64,000 nt of DNA. It comes from Glandiceps talaboti. Taxonomy: Eukaryota > Hemichordata > Enteropneusta > Spengelidae. The stretch is from NCBI RefSeq assembly GCF_964340395.1, contig NC_135557.1:20811225-20875224 (forward strand), read 5' to 3'. The stretch's first letter is position 1, and each line of letters starts with the position of its first letter. Positions 10,926 to 25,315 of the stretch are shown in pieces. Under the pieces are notes generated by a model. The model saw only the letters and a program-made list of their open reading frames with translations. It searched no databases and was not told the origin of the DNA. Both the position numbers and the translations under genes were made by a program.

Positions 10926-13900
10926 CCAAATCTTCAATTTATTTAAGTTTAGCAGCTGGCCTTCATTAAAGAATGAAAAAAATGTTTGTTTACATGTAAA
11001 GATCACACAACTTTATTCTTCTATGCTATCTGACTGATTACGTAATTTAGTTTGACTTAATACCTCGGTTCAATCTGTAGTCAACGCAGCTGTCGCAATA
11101 ACAGGTATCAGGAGTTAACGAACATACACCACCAGTGGAACAACAAGGAGTGTTACTATCAGGATTACAAATGGAGAGGTCACCATTAGATAATGGAAAC
11201 GCAACACCACATTTCCTGTCATCTCTCCAGTTGGCCATGCCTTGTATAGAAAAAAGAATGCAATGTTTGAGAAGAAGAATTTTTAATCCAAAAAAATGTA
11301 TCATTGGCAGCCTTATTACAAATAATAATTCCATAAATGAACTCTAAATGACGTAATCCCCCATGCTTTGTTGAAATCAAATTTTATATACTTACATGAA
11401 CCAGGTGCACTGTCCCAACTCCCATGAACGCATTGCAAAGTGGAAATTCCCTCAACATGGTAATATGTATCGCATGATAGTGTCAGAGTTGAACCATGAG
11501 TGACACCGCCTTCAAATTTTCCGTTTGCCACATCAGATGGCATCGTACAAGCATCTGTAATGTAAGGTAAACAGTCAACATAAATTCGCGATGCCATTTG
11601 TAAACTTAGATTCCATATAAAATCTTCCTTAATATGGAACATTGCATTTTCTCTGAAATGGCAATAGCAGTTAGCGCCCTCATGTGTCAGCCATTCAAAA
11701 GTAAAGGCTGACCATACGCAATGTACTTACTTCTGCAGCCTGCAGTCCTCCTGGCAGCATAACTTTCGAGCTCCCTAAAATGTTTCGAATGTAACGGAAA
11801 GTGGGGCAGAATTGATGGAAGAGGCAATAGAAACACTAGTCTTGCTGCTAGACGTTCGGGCTTTCTTTCGATACTATAAGCGAACGAAGTTCGCAGTGAG
11901 GGGGATGTTCCATCCTCGATAGCGATGTTCCCTCATGTGTCGTATTGTATCGGAAGAACATCCGAGGTCTAGCAGATAGACTATAGAAACACCTGCACAT
12001 CAGTTTGAAGAAGACTCTAGCACACAGCTAAACGCTCAAGCTCAGTATTAAATGGGCAGATATAATGTACGGGATAGGAGCACAGTGAAGTCAATTTGCC
12101 GACCAAAAATTGAAGAGAGAAAGACCTCCCCTCAAAAACCCCTGGGAGATGTTACAGGGAACAAGCAGACAACAAGAGCCGGACATGTGAAAAAGGCAAG
12201 ACATAATGAAATCACTATATACAACTGTGATGCTCGTTGGACAAGCCAATGTTGCAGTGAATTACCATAGACACATATCAATGGTTCTCATATCAAGCTC
12301 ACTACAGACAAGTTCTCGCAAACCAGGGTAAGTATTACTACAACTACATTTCGAAATAAAAGGCTCGTTAAGAACGTTGCAGTAAAACAGGCCGTGGTTT
12401 GCGACGATGCACAGACATTAAACGAGATAATGACATAATCGGAAAACAGAAATACTACATTGGTCTATTAGAAAATAAATTTGAACACGTTATCACCAAG
12501 GTGTCAAAGTCAAAGGAGGGGCCAAAAGATCCTGCTGATGAACGGGGTATCAACAATATCCATCCAGCAAAAAGACTGTTTAAACTTGTGCATAAAGAGT
12601 ATATTCAGAATTGGCTAAAACTGACAATCTTAACATCACCTCAATAGTGAAGAAAAACAATATGGGATTTTGACGGTCCACAAAAATCCAAATTTTCTAC
12701 AGCGTCTATCTCTTCTAATCAACGAAGAGGTAATAACGATGCTTATAATGGGACAATCGCAACAGCTTTCATTTAGGAGTGAAATTTCCAGTCACATTTT
12801 CATAGTGACAAAAAGACGGGAGATCACCTTGTGATCAACCTCACACATTTTCAATAGGAATGTACGATACGAACATTTCTTGATGAAAAGTTTGTACATT
12901 CTGAATGATCTATTAAGGAAAGGGGACTGGATGTGTAAAGATGTTCTGAAAGATGCCTATTTCACCAGTGAATCAGAGGCATAAAAAATACCTCAGTGGG
13001 AAATGGATACGTACCAATTTCTATGCCTCCCATTTGGGCTAGCATCATCTCGATAAGTTTTCACCAAACTCATGAAAACAGTTGTAGCTACATTACGATG
13101 TCTGGATATTGGGATGATCATTTCCCTGGATGATAAAATCCCCATGAATCAATCGAAAGATCAGTTAATACGGGGCTGGGACATACTATATAGTTCAAGG
13201 TCCATGATTTACAATCAGTCGCATGACAATCTAGTGACTCTATCTCGAGAGTAGAATAGGGCGTTATAGTGTGAAAGTGCAATTATTTGCCCATACGTAC
13301 CCAGATCTGATAGTAGCTTCAGATACTCGAAAGAAGGGGCATGGAGCACACTATCAGGCAGGGAGAGAATGGACAGTAGAGTAGAAAATCATTACTTAAG
13401 TATTAACTTCACGTCAATGTTATTTCACTAAACGGATAAATGAAAACATTGTCTGGTATTTTCAATATTAAAACAAAGTTTAGGAGTTCTTGTAACTGTG
13501 TTGTACATTAAATGTTTAATTATGCTTCTATATCTTGCGTATAATGTATAGTTGAAAGTAAGTAAGAAGAGTGTCGTTCAGTTTGACTCTACCGAACAAC
13601 GCACGTTTTCCCCGGGTACTCCGGTTTCGATTCCTCCTGCATTAACACTGAACTTTCCTCCTGTTATTGGGCAATGCCTGTTGGATGGTAATAAATAAAT
13701 AAAATAAATAAACTAAATCCATGTAGTCGAAGGCAGTACACTGCGCATGCTCAGCCTTTTCTTTTATTTGAATGGCTGACACTTGATGATGCTGCTGCCA
13801 TTTAGTGGTAAATGCGCTATTATATCTTATTTAGGCTTTTGTTCATGGAAGTATTTCACAGACTTACTAAGAACATATAACCAAATAACTGTCTATGTAT

Positions 13901-16900
13901 ACTCTATGTAAATAGTATATGTAAATGTACAAAATAATATCCCCTATCTCAAAGTATACTTTATGTAAATAAAGAAAATAATTAGTCTATTTCAAAGTAT
14001 ACTTCACATACATATAGAACTGTGTTATTGTCAGGCTCAGTCTAATCCATGTTTGTGCTTTCTTAGTTGTTATAATTATTAGGAGTATACATAACACATA
14101 AATACTATAAGGTCTTTAAAGTGAAGAACTGTATAATCAAATTACCTCCATTGGTGTCGCCTAAGAAAGAGGAAAAAGAATATTATTTTACGAGAATCAA
14201 CATATTAAATATGGACATAATTGGTATACACCAGTCAATGCGTGTGCAACTTTCACCTGCCTTAGGTGGAGTATAATTTGTTCGGTCTGACAATTAGAAA
14301 TGTATTCATTGAAAGTTTACATGTTTATTTGACATTGGTTTTAACCATACTAAGTATCAGAGGAAAGCGTTGAAACTGTGATTACATTGGGGGCTCTGGT
14401 TGTTGGGTGCATCCCCCCAATTCAGTTTAATTGGATATATTGCACCATATTTTGCATACAGCAATACAAACATATATTTACCGACTTGTGATTCAATACA
14501 AAAGTAATTATATTCAAAGAAAAATAGATCTGAAAAAAGTTCCAGTTGCAGCTTAAAGAAATTATCAACACAAAAGTGTAAACGTTTAGTGAACTAACGA
14601 AATTATCATTACATATCAATCCGAAATGAAAAGTCTATTTTTTTTTGTCCTTTGGTGTTTTATGCTTCATTAGTTTAAGAAAATCTAATTTATCAAAAAA
14701 GGAAAGTGTGCAGTGATTATGAACTCATTAGTGGAGATTATCACATAATGACGAACGTATTTGTTTATTGTATTTTAAGATTGCTTCCATACGTGTACAT
14801 TATATAATCTGTCAGTGTCTACGGTCGATTGTTACAACTAAATAATTTAAAAGATGTGGATGTGTTTGTTGACAAACAAGCCTAAATCATTGGCCTACAG
14901 ATGTTTTGAAATATGCATTATTGTTCATAGAATTTACTTACATGTTGGTGGAAAGGGAGCCCAGTCACCGTGGACACATGTAATCGTTGCATCTCCATGT
15001 ATAAAAAAATTATCAAGACATGTGTATGTGTACGTGGCACCATTTCCTACACCGTCACCCTCCACTAGACTATTTGCTACATCCGGCGGTCCACCACAGC
15101 CTTCTACATATCAACAGCGAAAGAGAAAATACAACATGTTTATTTTGAGGGAGTTTAACATAACAATTTATAACACTTCGTTTTCAAACAGGCTTCAGTG
15201 ATTGGATTAGATCATGACACGTGGCATGAACTTGTGGCGACTGTGTGACATGTACGTGTTATAAAACACTTAATGCCTAACTAATACTGGTACTAGTAGA
15301 AATCGGATTACCACATCTGCTGTTATGTTGCAACTTCTTCCCTTGGCGTTAAGTCGTGCGAAATAGTTACTGCATACAAGCCTATGAGGTAATAGTCATA
15401 CACTAGTGCCATTACAATCAGCCAATAAGTGTATAATAAAGCTGTTTTTGTCTTTTCATTTAGATATTTTGGCCAAAGGTTTTGTATAGTCATGACCAGA
15501 TTATGATACATAAAAATGACATACTTAATCCTAAAAATATATGATGTAATATTTCACAAAAGTGACCACATTTTTTTATCTTTCATTTCCATAACTACTT
15601 TCATATAGGATCATGGATCAACATTGTCCTAAATGTATAGACATTCAAGAGTGTAGCCAGTTTAAAACCCCAGTCCCAAATTAAAACACCCTCTCGCATC
15701 AGGTTTGATATAGGCCAACTTAAACTATTTACACTTTTTTAAAAAGTCAAGTAATTAAGACCAGTGTCGATTCTGAATAGGGAACTTGCAATCCAGACTG
15801 AGCATGCTCAGACACAAAGGACTGTGGGATTACCTGTGGTTATCGTAATACGTAATACGGAGCAACCGATAAAGTAAACACCCCACAGTAAAAAATGAAT
15901 TAATTATTTGTGGTTACAAACGATGTAACAATAATGCTTATAATACTAATTAATTAGTATTTATTATCACATTTCCCATGATGCAAATTCAATATGGCGA
16001 GTTTGCATGTTCCCTATTGGTTCCCTATAAGTGCAAACCCCTATACATACAATGGTATATATCATTAGCTATATATCATCATTACGTATATATTAAGTAT
16101 ACCACTTTTAGATATAATAAAGGTTATACGTTACTGACCTACACATGCTCTTGTTTTTTCATCAAAATAAGTGCTAGACGGACATTCACTGACACATTCA
16201 GAGTTATACCATTTACATGGACATATCCTGAAAACGTCAAGGAAAAAACATATGGAAATGATTAACATCTGCCATTACACTCATAGGTAAATGAACTTAT
16301 TTCTTAATATAGTCGTGAAATATTCTTAGAAGATCTTGAAATCAGTAACTATTTATATTCATGGACTTGGATTTTCTTTGATGGTGGTGAAAGAAGTAAT
16401 AATGAAAAATTTGTATCAACATAGTAACCAATTTGCAACCCAATTCTATTAATAGCGTACTCACATGCAAAAGATGATATGATCATTTGTAGTTGTTATA
16501 GTAAATCCTCTAGGGTAATCAAAAGGATAGTTTCATGCAATAGTAAAGAGAAGAAAGACTAGAATACTGCTAAATTAGTCATTTGTAGTTTTGGTAGTTC
16601 CGGAACTCTTTCACACACATAGCACCAACCCACCAACACATAGACAATAGTGATGATATTTATATTGTCTGCGCTCTATATAAACAGCACACCCAGAGAG
16701 TAGAAATCAGTTGTCTGATGATCGCACTATTATATGCGTGAAACTCCGAGTTACAACCAAGAAAGAGTTCACCGAGTTATATATATATAACTCGGAGAGT
16801 ATCAATCTGCTAAGACAGTGCTCTATACTGCAGTGGTAGAGCGCAATAGTTTTGGTAGTTCTGGAACTCATATATATATATATGGGTGTGTGTGTGGGGG

Positions 16901-19900
16901 GGTCTGTCTTTCATAATATTAGTCCTTATTTTATACAAGATGTGGGATTGGTTACTAAATATCTCAGTAGCATGTTTTTGCTGGACTATTTTAACTACTT
17001 AAGGGACTTGAAACTTACGCTTTTCCATCAACATAGACGAGATCTATTGGACAGCTTCTTCCACAGTCAAACGTTGTCCCTTGTGTTATCTTTACTGACT
17101 TGCATTCGTTACATAGTTTGGAAGAAGGTTCACCAGTCTCTGAGATCATACATCCTGGTTTGTTAAGAATATATGAATGAAAGTTAGTGAGATAGTAATA
17201 TATCAATGACAATTGTAAAACAATGGCATGGATAGTGTCAAAACTTAAACACAGGCACAATCTAAGATCATTATTGCAGAATGGTTGACGCTGGTCTATC
17301 AAGCCACTTATGGTTGAAGTAGTGTGCATATCTTCAGAACTGCAGATGTTCGTGATTTACAGGTTATAAAAGACTTGTTCGATTAATTGGAAGGCCCATT
17401 TTATGCAGGTTTCCAATCTTGACTATATCTTAAATACAGTCTGATGCAAAGGTTTCATTGTCGTCTGTGTATTCTTCTCCATATCACAATAATAGTGTTA
17501 GTTTATGTCTGACTTAGATTGTCGAAACTACTCTTCTCGCTGGCGTAAATTTAACAGTGAGACATCAAGAACTATGGTCACACGTTTATTTGCAAGTAAT
17601 GTATTTGACTGAGATGATAGTCACGAAATAAGTAGGGACAAACCCTTTAATCACAGTGAATGAAGAAAAACATTGGCGAAAGATATATTATACATCCCAA
17701 GCATAATTTATGAAAAAAATCAGGAATATTAATGGCGGAACGTTTTGATATTTGGAGGACGTAGGCAACCTGGATCTATAATGTGACTTGTGCATACATG
17801 GTATTATAGATGTCGACAATTTTGTCAAACATATAGCACAACAACACATCACTGACATTCTTTTAATTTTCATACCATAGTCTGCATCACAGTCTTCATG
17901 ACAATTTAAATTACATGTCTTCTGCTCAGCATCAAATATAATGCCTGGGCCACACTCGGCGACACTTGTTGGTGGTTGTCGTTCGTAAACATTCAAATGG
18001 AATATGGTTACATCCCTGTTAAAGCAAATAAGCAAATATATTTGAAATGGATGGAGAATGGAGAAGGTGTGCTGTGTGAGCTGCGAAACCTCACCAAAGT
18101 CTATGATAGTTTCATACATACATACCGACTGTTTAAATGTAAAATACCAATTATTCACAGCCCTTCATCTCGTCAAAAAGTATATTAAAATTGAACGTCT
18201 CGGGCTTATGATCTCAGTATCAGAAATTAAAGGTAGTCTAATAAACAATTCTTAGTAATCTATCAAACGTTAATTATAAATTTACCTTATAAACAATTAT
18301 TTAATCTCTCAGATCGTTATTGATAAACTAGCCTAGGACAATCCTTATTAATCTACCAGGTACAAATTCAATACAATGAGAAGTTACTTACTCACTGCCA
18401 CTTCCAAACGCATAGAACTTTGGTGTAATTGGTGCGTGTATATCTTTGTAGGATAGGTAAATGGTTTTATCGTTTTCGTCCCTGACGTATTTACCATACT
18501 CTATTAGCGTTGCTGACTCTGATGCCAATTGTTTGACACACACAAAGTAATTCTGATGAAGTATAGAATCACCAATGCCTATTGCATCCCTATTAGATGT
18601 CTCCGTTAAAACATATTGGTACTGTGGTTAAAACAGAAGTAGGAAACGCATTATCAATACTCGGGGATATTGATACAATGCGGGTGAATTCAGGCAAACG
18701 TGAACAGAATTTCAACACCCACGGGTTTTGACAGAGTATTTATAAATTTGTGAATGTCCGTAACTACAGGTTTCGTGTGTGCTCCTATCTGATTGTAGAG
18801 AAATAGCTTTCATACTGCATTTGTTATATATTAATGGACAAACATTTCATGATGAATTAACAATATGTAATGTACATAAAGTTATCAAATTAAATGATAT
18901 GTATACTGGGTCTGTCACCAATGCTGGATCAGAATTCTTTAATGTTAATTTATATTAATTATCAAAGGCATAATTGATAGATAATCAAACATACAGATAC
19001 TAAGTTACGTCTCGAATATTTCAGCCTTTTAACATCGCCACACATAAAGGATACGCTTAAATCACAAGAAAGAAAGAAATTCATACAGATACATAAAAAA
19101 AAAGAGAAAGAAAAATGAGAGAAAAGACCTCGGTGGGTTAGAAAACTATGTGACTGGGGCTGGCAAAATAGCAAGAACAATGCTAATTATTGGCCATTCC
19201 CCATTTAAATGGGTAACATGTTAAATAAACAAATGAAAATCTTATATACTTGTAGTGATAATCTCAAATGAGATAAATCACCGACTGTCTATTGTGACTT
19301 AGTAACATATCTTCTGAGAGCATTCTTAAATTTGTTTTTACTAGTAATAGATCTTAATGAGTATGGTAACTTATTCCAAATCTTAGCTCCATGACAGCTA
19401 AAAGAGAACTGACCAAGTCTAAGTTTCCTTGCTGATACAAGGACATGTGAATTTGTCACAGACCTAGTGTTATAAGAATGATTTGGAAAGGAAAAATAGT
19501 CAGTGAAACTATGAGGTAAATTTCCTAAAAATAAACCATGTATAAATAACGCAACTTCGTATTGGAATTGTTCATACATGTTCAATATATTAAACAGCGG
19601 TTTACTTGGTGTCTGAAACAGACTAAAAGTTATAAGTTTAACCATTTTCTTCAAAAGTCTGTGACCAGGCAGTAAAGCTGTGGGATAGGTGCTGCCCCAT
19701 ACTTCTAGACAGTGTGAGATTTCGGGAAGAATAAGTGAGTTGATCAGTAAAACCAAGATATATTTTGGAACAAAGTGACGAGGTTTGGCGATGAGACCAA
19801 TTTTGGACTGGTCTTAGCACAGACGTTTCTAATATGGTACTTCCAAGATAGATGACTGTCAATCTCAATTGCTAAATGTGTAACATGATCTACCTCATTT

Positions 19901-21424
19901 ATATTTTTATTGTTGATTTGAATTTTCCCCAACCTTTGAAAAGACTTTTGATGAGAAGAAATAAAAGGATAATTTGTTTTTTCTTGACTAATGGTAAGCC
20001 TATTAGCTGAACGCCAATTCACTATATCATTAAATTAGTATTTGCTTCTTTGATGTTCACGTTGTCCGTAAAAGCGTGGAAAAGTTAGAATCGTCAGCAT
20101 AAATCTTCGGTTTAAAATATGAAGAACAATCAGGAAGGTCATTTATATAAAGAAAAATGAAATAGGTCCAATGATGGAACATACGTCTTGATGTAAACAT
20201 TCGTAGCATAATCAGTGTGATCTAGGGTAGACCAAAGGCACTTGAATTGGGATCAACCATTAAAAGGACTTGTGGAATTAAAAGATAAAACATGCACAAT
20301 TATAACACATCGGGTTTATATAGCCTTCAGTGATTTGCTTAGATCCTCTCACGTGTTATTGACTGTTGGCCTATGGTAATTTATATTTAAATTTGTACAT
20401 ATGGGCACTAGTCGCGTCTATTTCCCTTTCTACAATGTTCATGTAGCATGCAATGGAAGTCACATCGGAAATTTGCTTCGACTACAGAGAGAATATGTGT
20501 CTGATAATGTGATGTTTTATAAAACACTTATTGGCAGGCCATATTTGGGTACTAATAGACATCTTATTACCTCTCCTACTTTTACGTAACAACTATTTCC
20601 CAGCCTTGGGAAATAGTCACACAAAAGGCCCTCAGGGTAATGGACGTCTCCTAGTCTTCGGTATAAATTAAGTTTTTCCTTTTATTTTAAGTGGTTGAAT
20701 AATTTGCATTACCTTGTGAATAGATGCATCGTTTGGTGTGATTTCAACAATGTACCACGTCCTTGAGTCCTTTGGAACGGATGCAAACACCACATATATT
20801 GGTCCTTCACTCACCGCAGAAAAATACAAACATTCACCTCCTCCAACTGTGAAAAAAATTGCATATAATTTTCATACAATTATAATTTCATAAATACAAC
20901 ATTTCAAAAACAAGCAAATCAAAACTCTCAAAACGTGTAAACCTTATTTATAAACTTCCATGTAGGTTTAAACTCGTGGATCATAATGTGGTGGCGATAT
21001 CTGACAACAAAGTCACTATTTTTAAATACTAAATGAATTTATCCTTTCGGACCTGTGATCACTGCCACGGTGGATGCCACCTTCATAATACCTGAAGCTT
21101 TTAACAGCGATAAGCGGGCTTTGTACTATACAATTTAGAAAATATAGGAAACATATAAGAATTCATAAATCTTTCAACAACTATATCAATCAATTAATGA
21201 ATAAAATCTAACTCAATAAGATATGGAAATTAAATTTGAAATTATGATAAAATGTTAAATAAGACATTTATACCTTTAAATGAGGTACAACATTTGGATC
21301 AAAACGGTAAATAAGCAAAACAATCAAACTGAAGGCGTTTTAAAAATAGTTCAGCTTACATAAACCTTAAATACAGTGCATTTTGATGTATTCATCAACA
21401 CTTTACACCACATAGAAATATGCT

Positions 21425-21474
<50 letters not shown>

Positions 21475-24400
21475 CATTCTTAATTCACCGATACTTGTGT
21501 TCCCCATCCTATCCTCTTCCTCATAATAACTCGGCTGATAGATGGTCTATGAAATACTATGAAGTACTATGATGCTAATTAAATTGTGTTGTCTCTACTA
21601 ACTTACCATCGTTAACTTTAGGTACCATTATTTGAACTTCACAGAGAGTAAAGAAATCTTGTCTGTCCACCAGTTGAACACTAACATAACGACCACGGAC
21701 CGGTCCATTGCATTGAAATGTCAAAGTTTCGTCCTTGACTCTATCTGATCCAACCATCTGTCCACATTGGGTATTTTCACCAATGTTCTCACTGTTTCCC
21801 ACTCTCACCTCGGCATTTAGTAGTCGTTCAGCTGCAGACAGGATAACATGGGTTTAGATAAGTAGTGATATATGATTTCTTAATACACGACATACATCAA
21901 TGTTAAAAGATAAATAGAAAAAAAAACGAGTTGCAGTATCGGAGATTTCTAGTTCAGTCTCTCATAGTTATACACTATCGACTTTACCAAAGTATTCTTC
22001 CATGTTTAGGTTACATAACACACAGCTGTTGTAGAGACTAAAAGAATGTTGCTACTTACTAAAATAAGTTACCACAATACATTTATATTGAATTATCTAA
22101 ACCTAGAAGAGTATTGAAGTCAACTAAATGATAAATGTATTTAGAAACTGTAACTTACGACAACAGTCTTGACGATTGGTTACAATGACCTCATGTACAA
22201 CATGTGACTTTCCTAGATCAACTACCCACCAAGCATTCTGATCGTTTTCGGTACCGGCGCAACTATTCGAAGAAAAGCTACTTTGGGTATTGCCATCTAT
22301 AGCTCGGCTTGCAACGGAGATACCATGCCAGGTGCTACTTTGGGAAGCAGTTCCAGACCCAGCCACGTTAATGAATTCATCAGACACTACAGCTAAACAG
22401 AAAATATAAACAATCTATAAATGAACTGAATTGGTTATGTACATTGGCCACTCAAAAGAAATGGTTACCGTTTTCAGAGGATATACTGTTAAATAGTAAA
22501 GTAATACATACATTTCAATAAAACACGATTATACAACATACATCTGTCAAGCTTTCTTATCATTTTTACAATTCTACATCAAGTATATAAGCATTCAATT
22601 AACACAATTATTATTTTGATCACTGCGCAAGTAACCTAACCTTAGATACGTTGTAATCATAACCAAGGATATCATATGAACCTCCAATTAAAGTATAAAA
22701 AACGGTTAGAAGAAAAAGACGTGAGAATTTTAATAGACCAAGATATCTCGGTTGTGCGCTAGGTCTCCTCAAACTTTAAGAAACTTATCAACTCAACAAC
22801 GGGGCCTTAACTTCTGTACACTTAATTTGGACTCAAACAATTTCCTGTTACTTAATAAAGCTCTAGCGAGATTTCATTTGGTTAACAATATAGTAGTAAT
22901 AGTCCATCCTCTCTTGACAAAATTGACCCCTGATTTCTGGGGTGTGCAATAAACAGATTGTAGAAGCTACATTTCTCAACGTTGAAGTATCGTAGACTCA
23001 TGTACACATGAAAATACACTACATACATCATTTCAATACTACCTGTCCATAGTTATTTTAAATAGTTCATTTATCATGTTTACTAAACATGGCATGTATC
23101 TCGGAAATATAAAGCAATGGAGTTAGCAATGTTACAGAGAAATCGCAAACCATTGTGGGGACCTAATATGGCAGCCAATACTCAGCCGTGAGTTATAGGA
23201 AGTTTTTTGTAAATTTCCTTGAAAACAAGTTGGTTACCCCTAATCGCTTTTATAATGTCAATGGGACAAGGAACTAGCCTCGATTTGGAGAGATTTAGGG
23301 TAAACTCACTTTGTTTAGAAATTGGTTAGTAAAATTTACCGTTAACATTGTAGAATGTTACAAATTCATTCAGGGACTATATCAATTCATCAATTTTTTT
23401 GAGTCCTTTCACTTTAGTCGAAAACACCGAATAAAATTTATCATACATAGACAAAGAATTGTTGAAATATTCGGTGGAAAAATCAAGAAGTCCAAATCCT
23501 TACCTTTAGATCTAATGTTAAGTGTTTGTATGTTGGACCAGCGTAAATTACATGGCATACTTGTTACCACTGAACTCAAAAAGTTCTTCCCCGCTGCGTC
23601 AGCTGACATCAACGAAATCGGCCACTCCGCCCTAGCCAAATATCGACCTTATAAGCGAAATATAAATTGCATTGGTTCAACCTTGCTCTCACAGTTATTT
23701 GCTCTGTGATTGAATATGTATATACAAATAAAAAAGGTACAGAACTGATATACCTGATTGATAGATCTGTACATTGCGACAAAAATATTTGAAACGTACT
23801 TGTACATGTCAAACCAACAAATTCTGTAACGTGCACATGGATTGAAATCAAAGACATTGCAATAATATGCAAATGACTCCCCCCCACCTCTCCTTCAAAA
23901 AATACATTGCCTCCAAAACACACAATTTATAGAGAAAGACGATATAAACTTTAGAAATATGCAAATAAATAATGAAATTAGATATGCACAATTACATGGA
24001 ATCATTACTTCATAACAAATAACTTGTTTCATGCCATACCTTTGAAAGACTCGGGTAGATCCGGCCAAACTTGAACTGATGGCTTATAATCCCGTTTCGT
24101 TAACATAAACATTTTGACGTCGTCGTTATAAGTCAAAACCAACCCTTCTACAGAAATCTTGTGATTTTCGAGATCATCGGACCCACCATTGCTATATCCA
24201 TCCGGAAGATGTATCTTCTCACTGTTGTCCAGGACAAACCATTTGCCAGCGAAAAAGCGTACCTATATAACAAACACCATTATATGTAGCCAAGAGTCAA
24301 GTCCTTTGGGGATTTGGACTATCATCTCCTTACATTTCCCTGACAGTTGTGTATTCCATCTAAAACTACACACATGGATGTTCATGATAGAGAAATTACG

Positions 24401-25237
24401 TTGACATATCCCGGCACCACTCTACTAGTTGACTTTAATGACATGCGGTGACGCTATCGACGTCATCACAAGGCTGGAAAGCTAACGACACCTATTATAA
24501 ATTTGCGTTGGCTTTCTGACTGAAGCTTCACTAGAGTAATAAAATCAACTTGACTCGCGGCGTCATTACATTCTAATGTTGCTGAGTTCAAAAAAAGCAC
24601 ACCTTCAATAATAATAGTAATAACATAAAAATAGATTATGCTAAAAGCGGATGTGAAGGTTACGTTCCTTATCCCTTAGCTGACAAACAAGTAAAATATT
24701 ATGCCAACCATCCAGCCACTCACTCCAAAGTTCATAACAACATTAACCATATAGATCAAATTACAAAGCACAATAACTTTTAATAAATACAACTGGCCCG
24801 GGGGAGAATGACAACACATTAATGAATATTATAGTTGTTTTTATACATAGATATAATTTGCAAAGAGTGCAATTCTTACCTCAAGAATGATGTTTTTGGA
24901 CAATGATTTGCCATTGACCCCACCAGTTAGTCCGACCTCCATATCAAACATTACAGTGAATGGTTTGCCGCTCTTCATATATTCCCAGTCAATTGGAATG
25001 TCACTGTTCTCAATATCAGTAATATCAGCAATGTCTGTTATATCACAATTAACACTCCCTCCGAGTACACTTATCTCCTCTTTTGACACAAGCCCCTGAA
25101 TTGTAGAAATATGTCACAGGTGTCATATTATATTATCAAATCTTAGACGGTCTCAACACACTAAGTTGACAATTAACGCCAGCCATTATCTTGCGTTACG
25201 CTTAAATTATAAATTTATCTTGCAAGGTCAATCCTTT

Positions 25238-25315
<78 letters not shown>

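Larger units (their letters stand above)
11560..14140. other. Intron 20 with DIRS-like and SINE-like relics
   Basis: A 2.6-kb intron between sushi 2 and the microexon. It contains the DIRS-like reverse-transcriptase relic (12760-13205) and a SINE-like tail (13570-13712). Between 11650 and 12750, several short plus-strand frames (12052-12270, 12399-12647) may be further degenerate parts of the same DIRS-like element, but they are not recognisable. Confidence 0.55.

Noticed and set aside
22752-22952. Plus-strand frame in intron 11 (also at 61.3-61.5 kb)
   Set aside because: Resembles a fragment of a repeated non-coding sequence. No family is recognisable and the two copies have diverged in frame.
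23311-23709. 132-codon plus-strand frame and its 76-codon antisense partner (also present at 60.5-60.9 kb)
   Set aside because: They lie within intron 11 of both copies, not supported by splice context. The antisense frame has no signature and the copy differs by small changes without coding bias. A skipped exon cannot be fully excluded.
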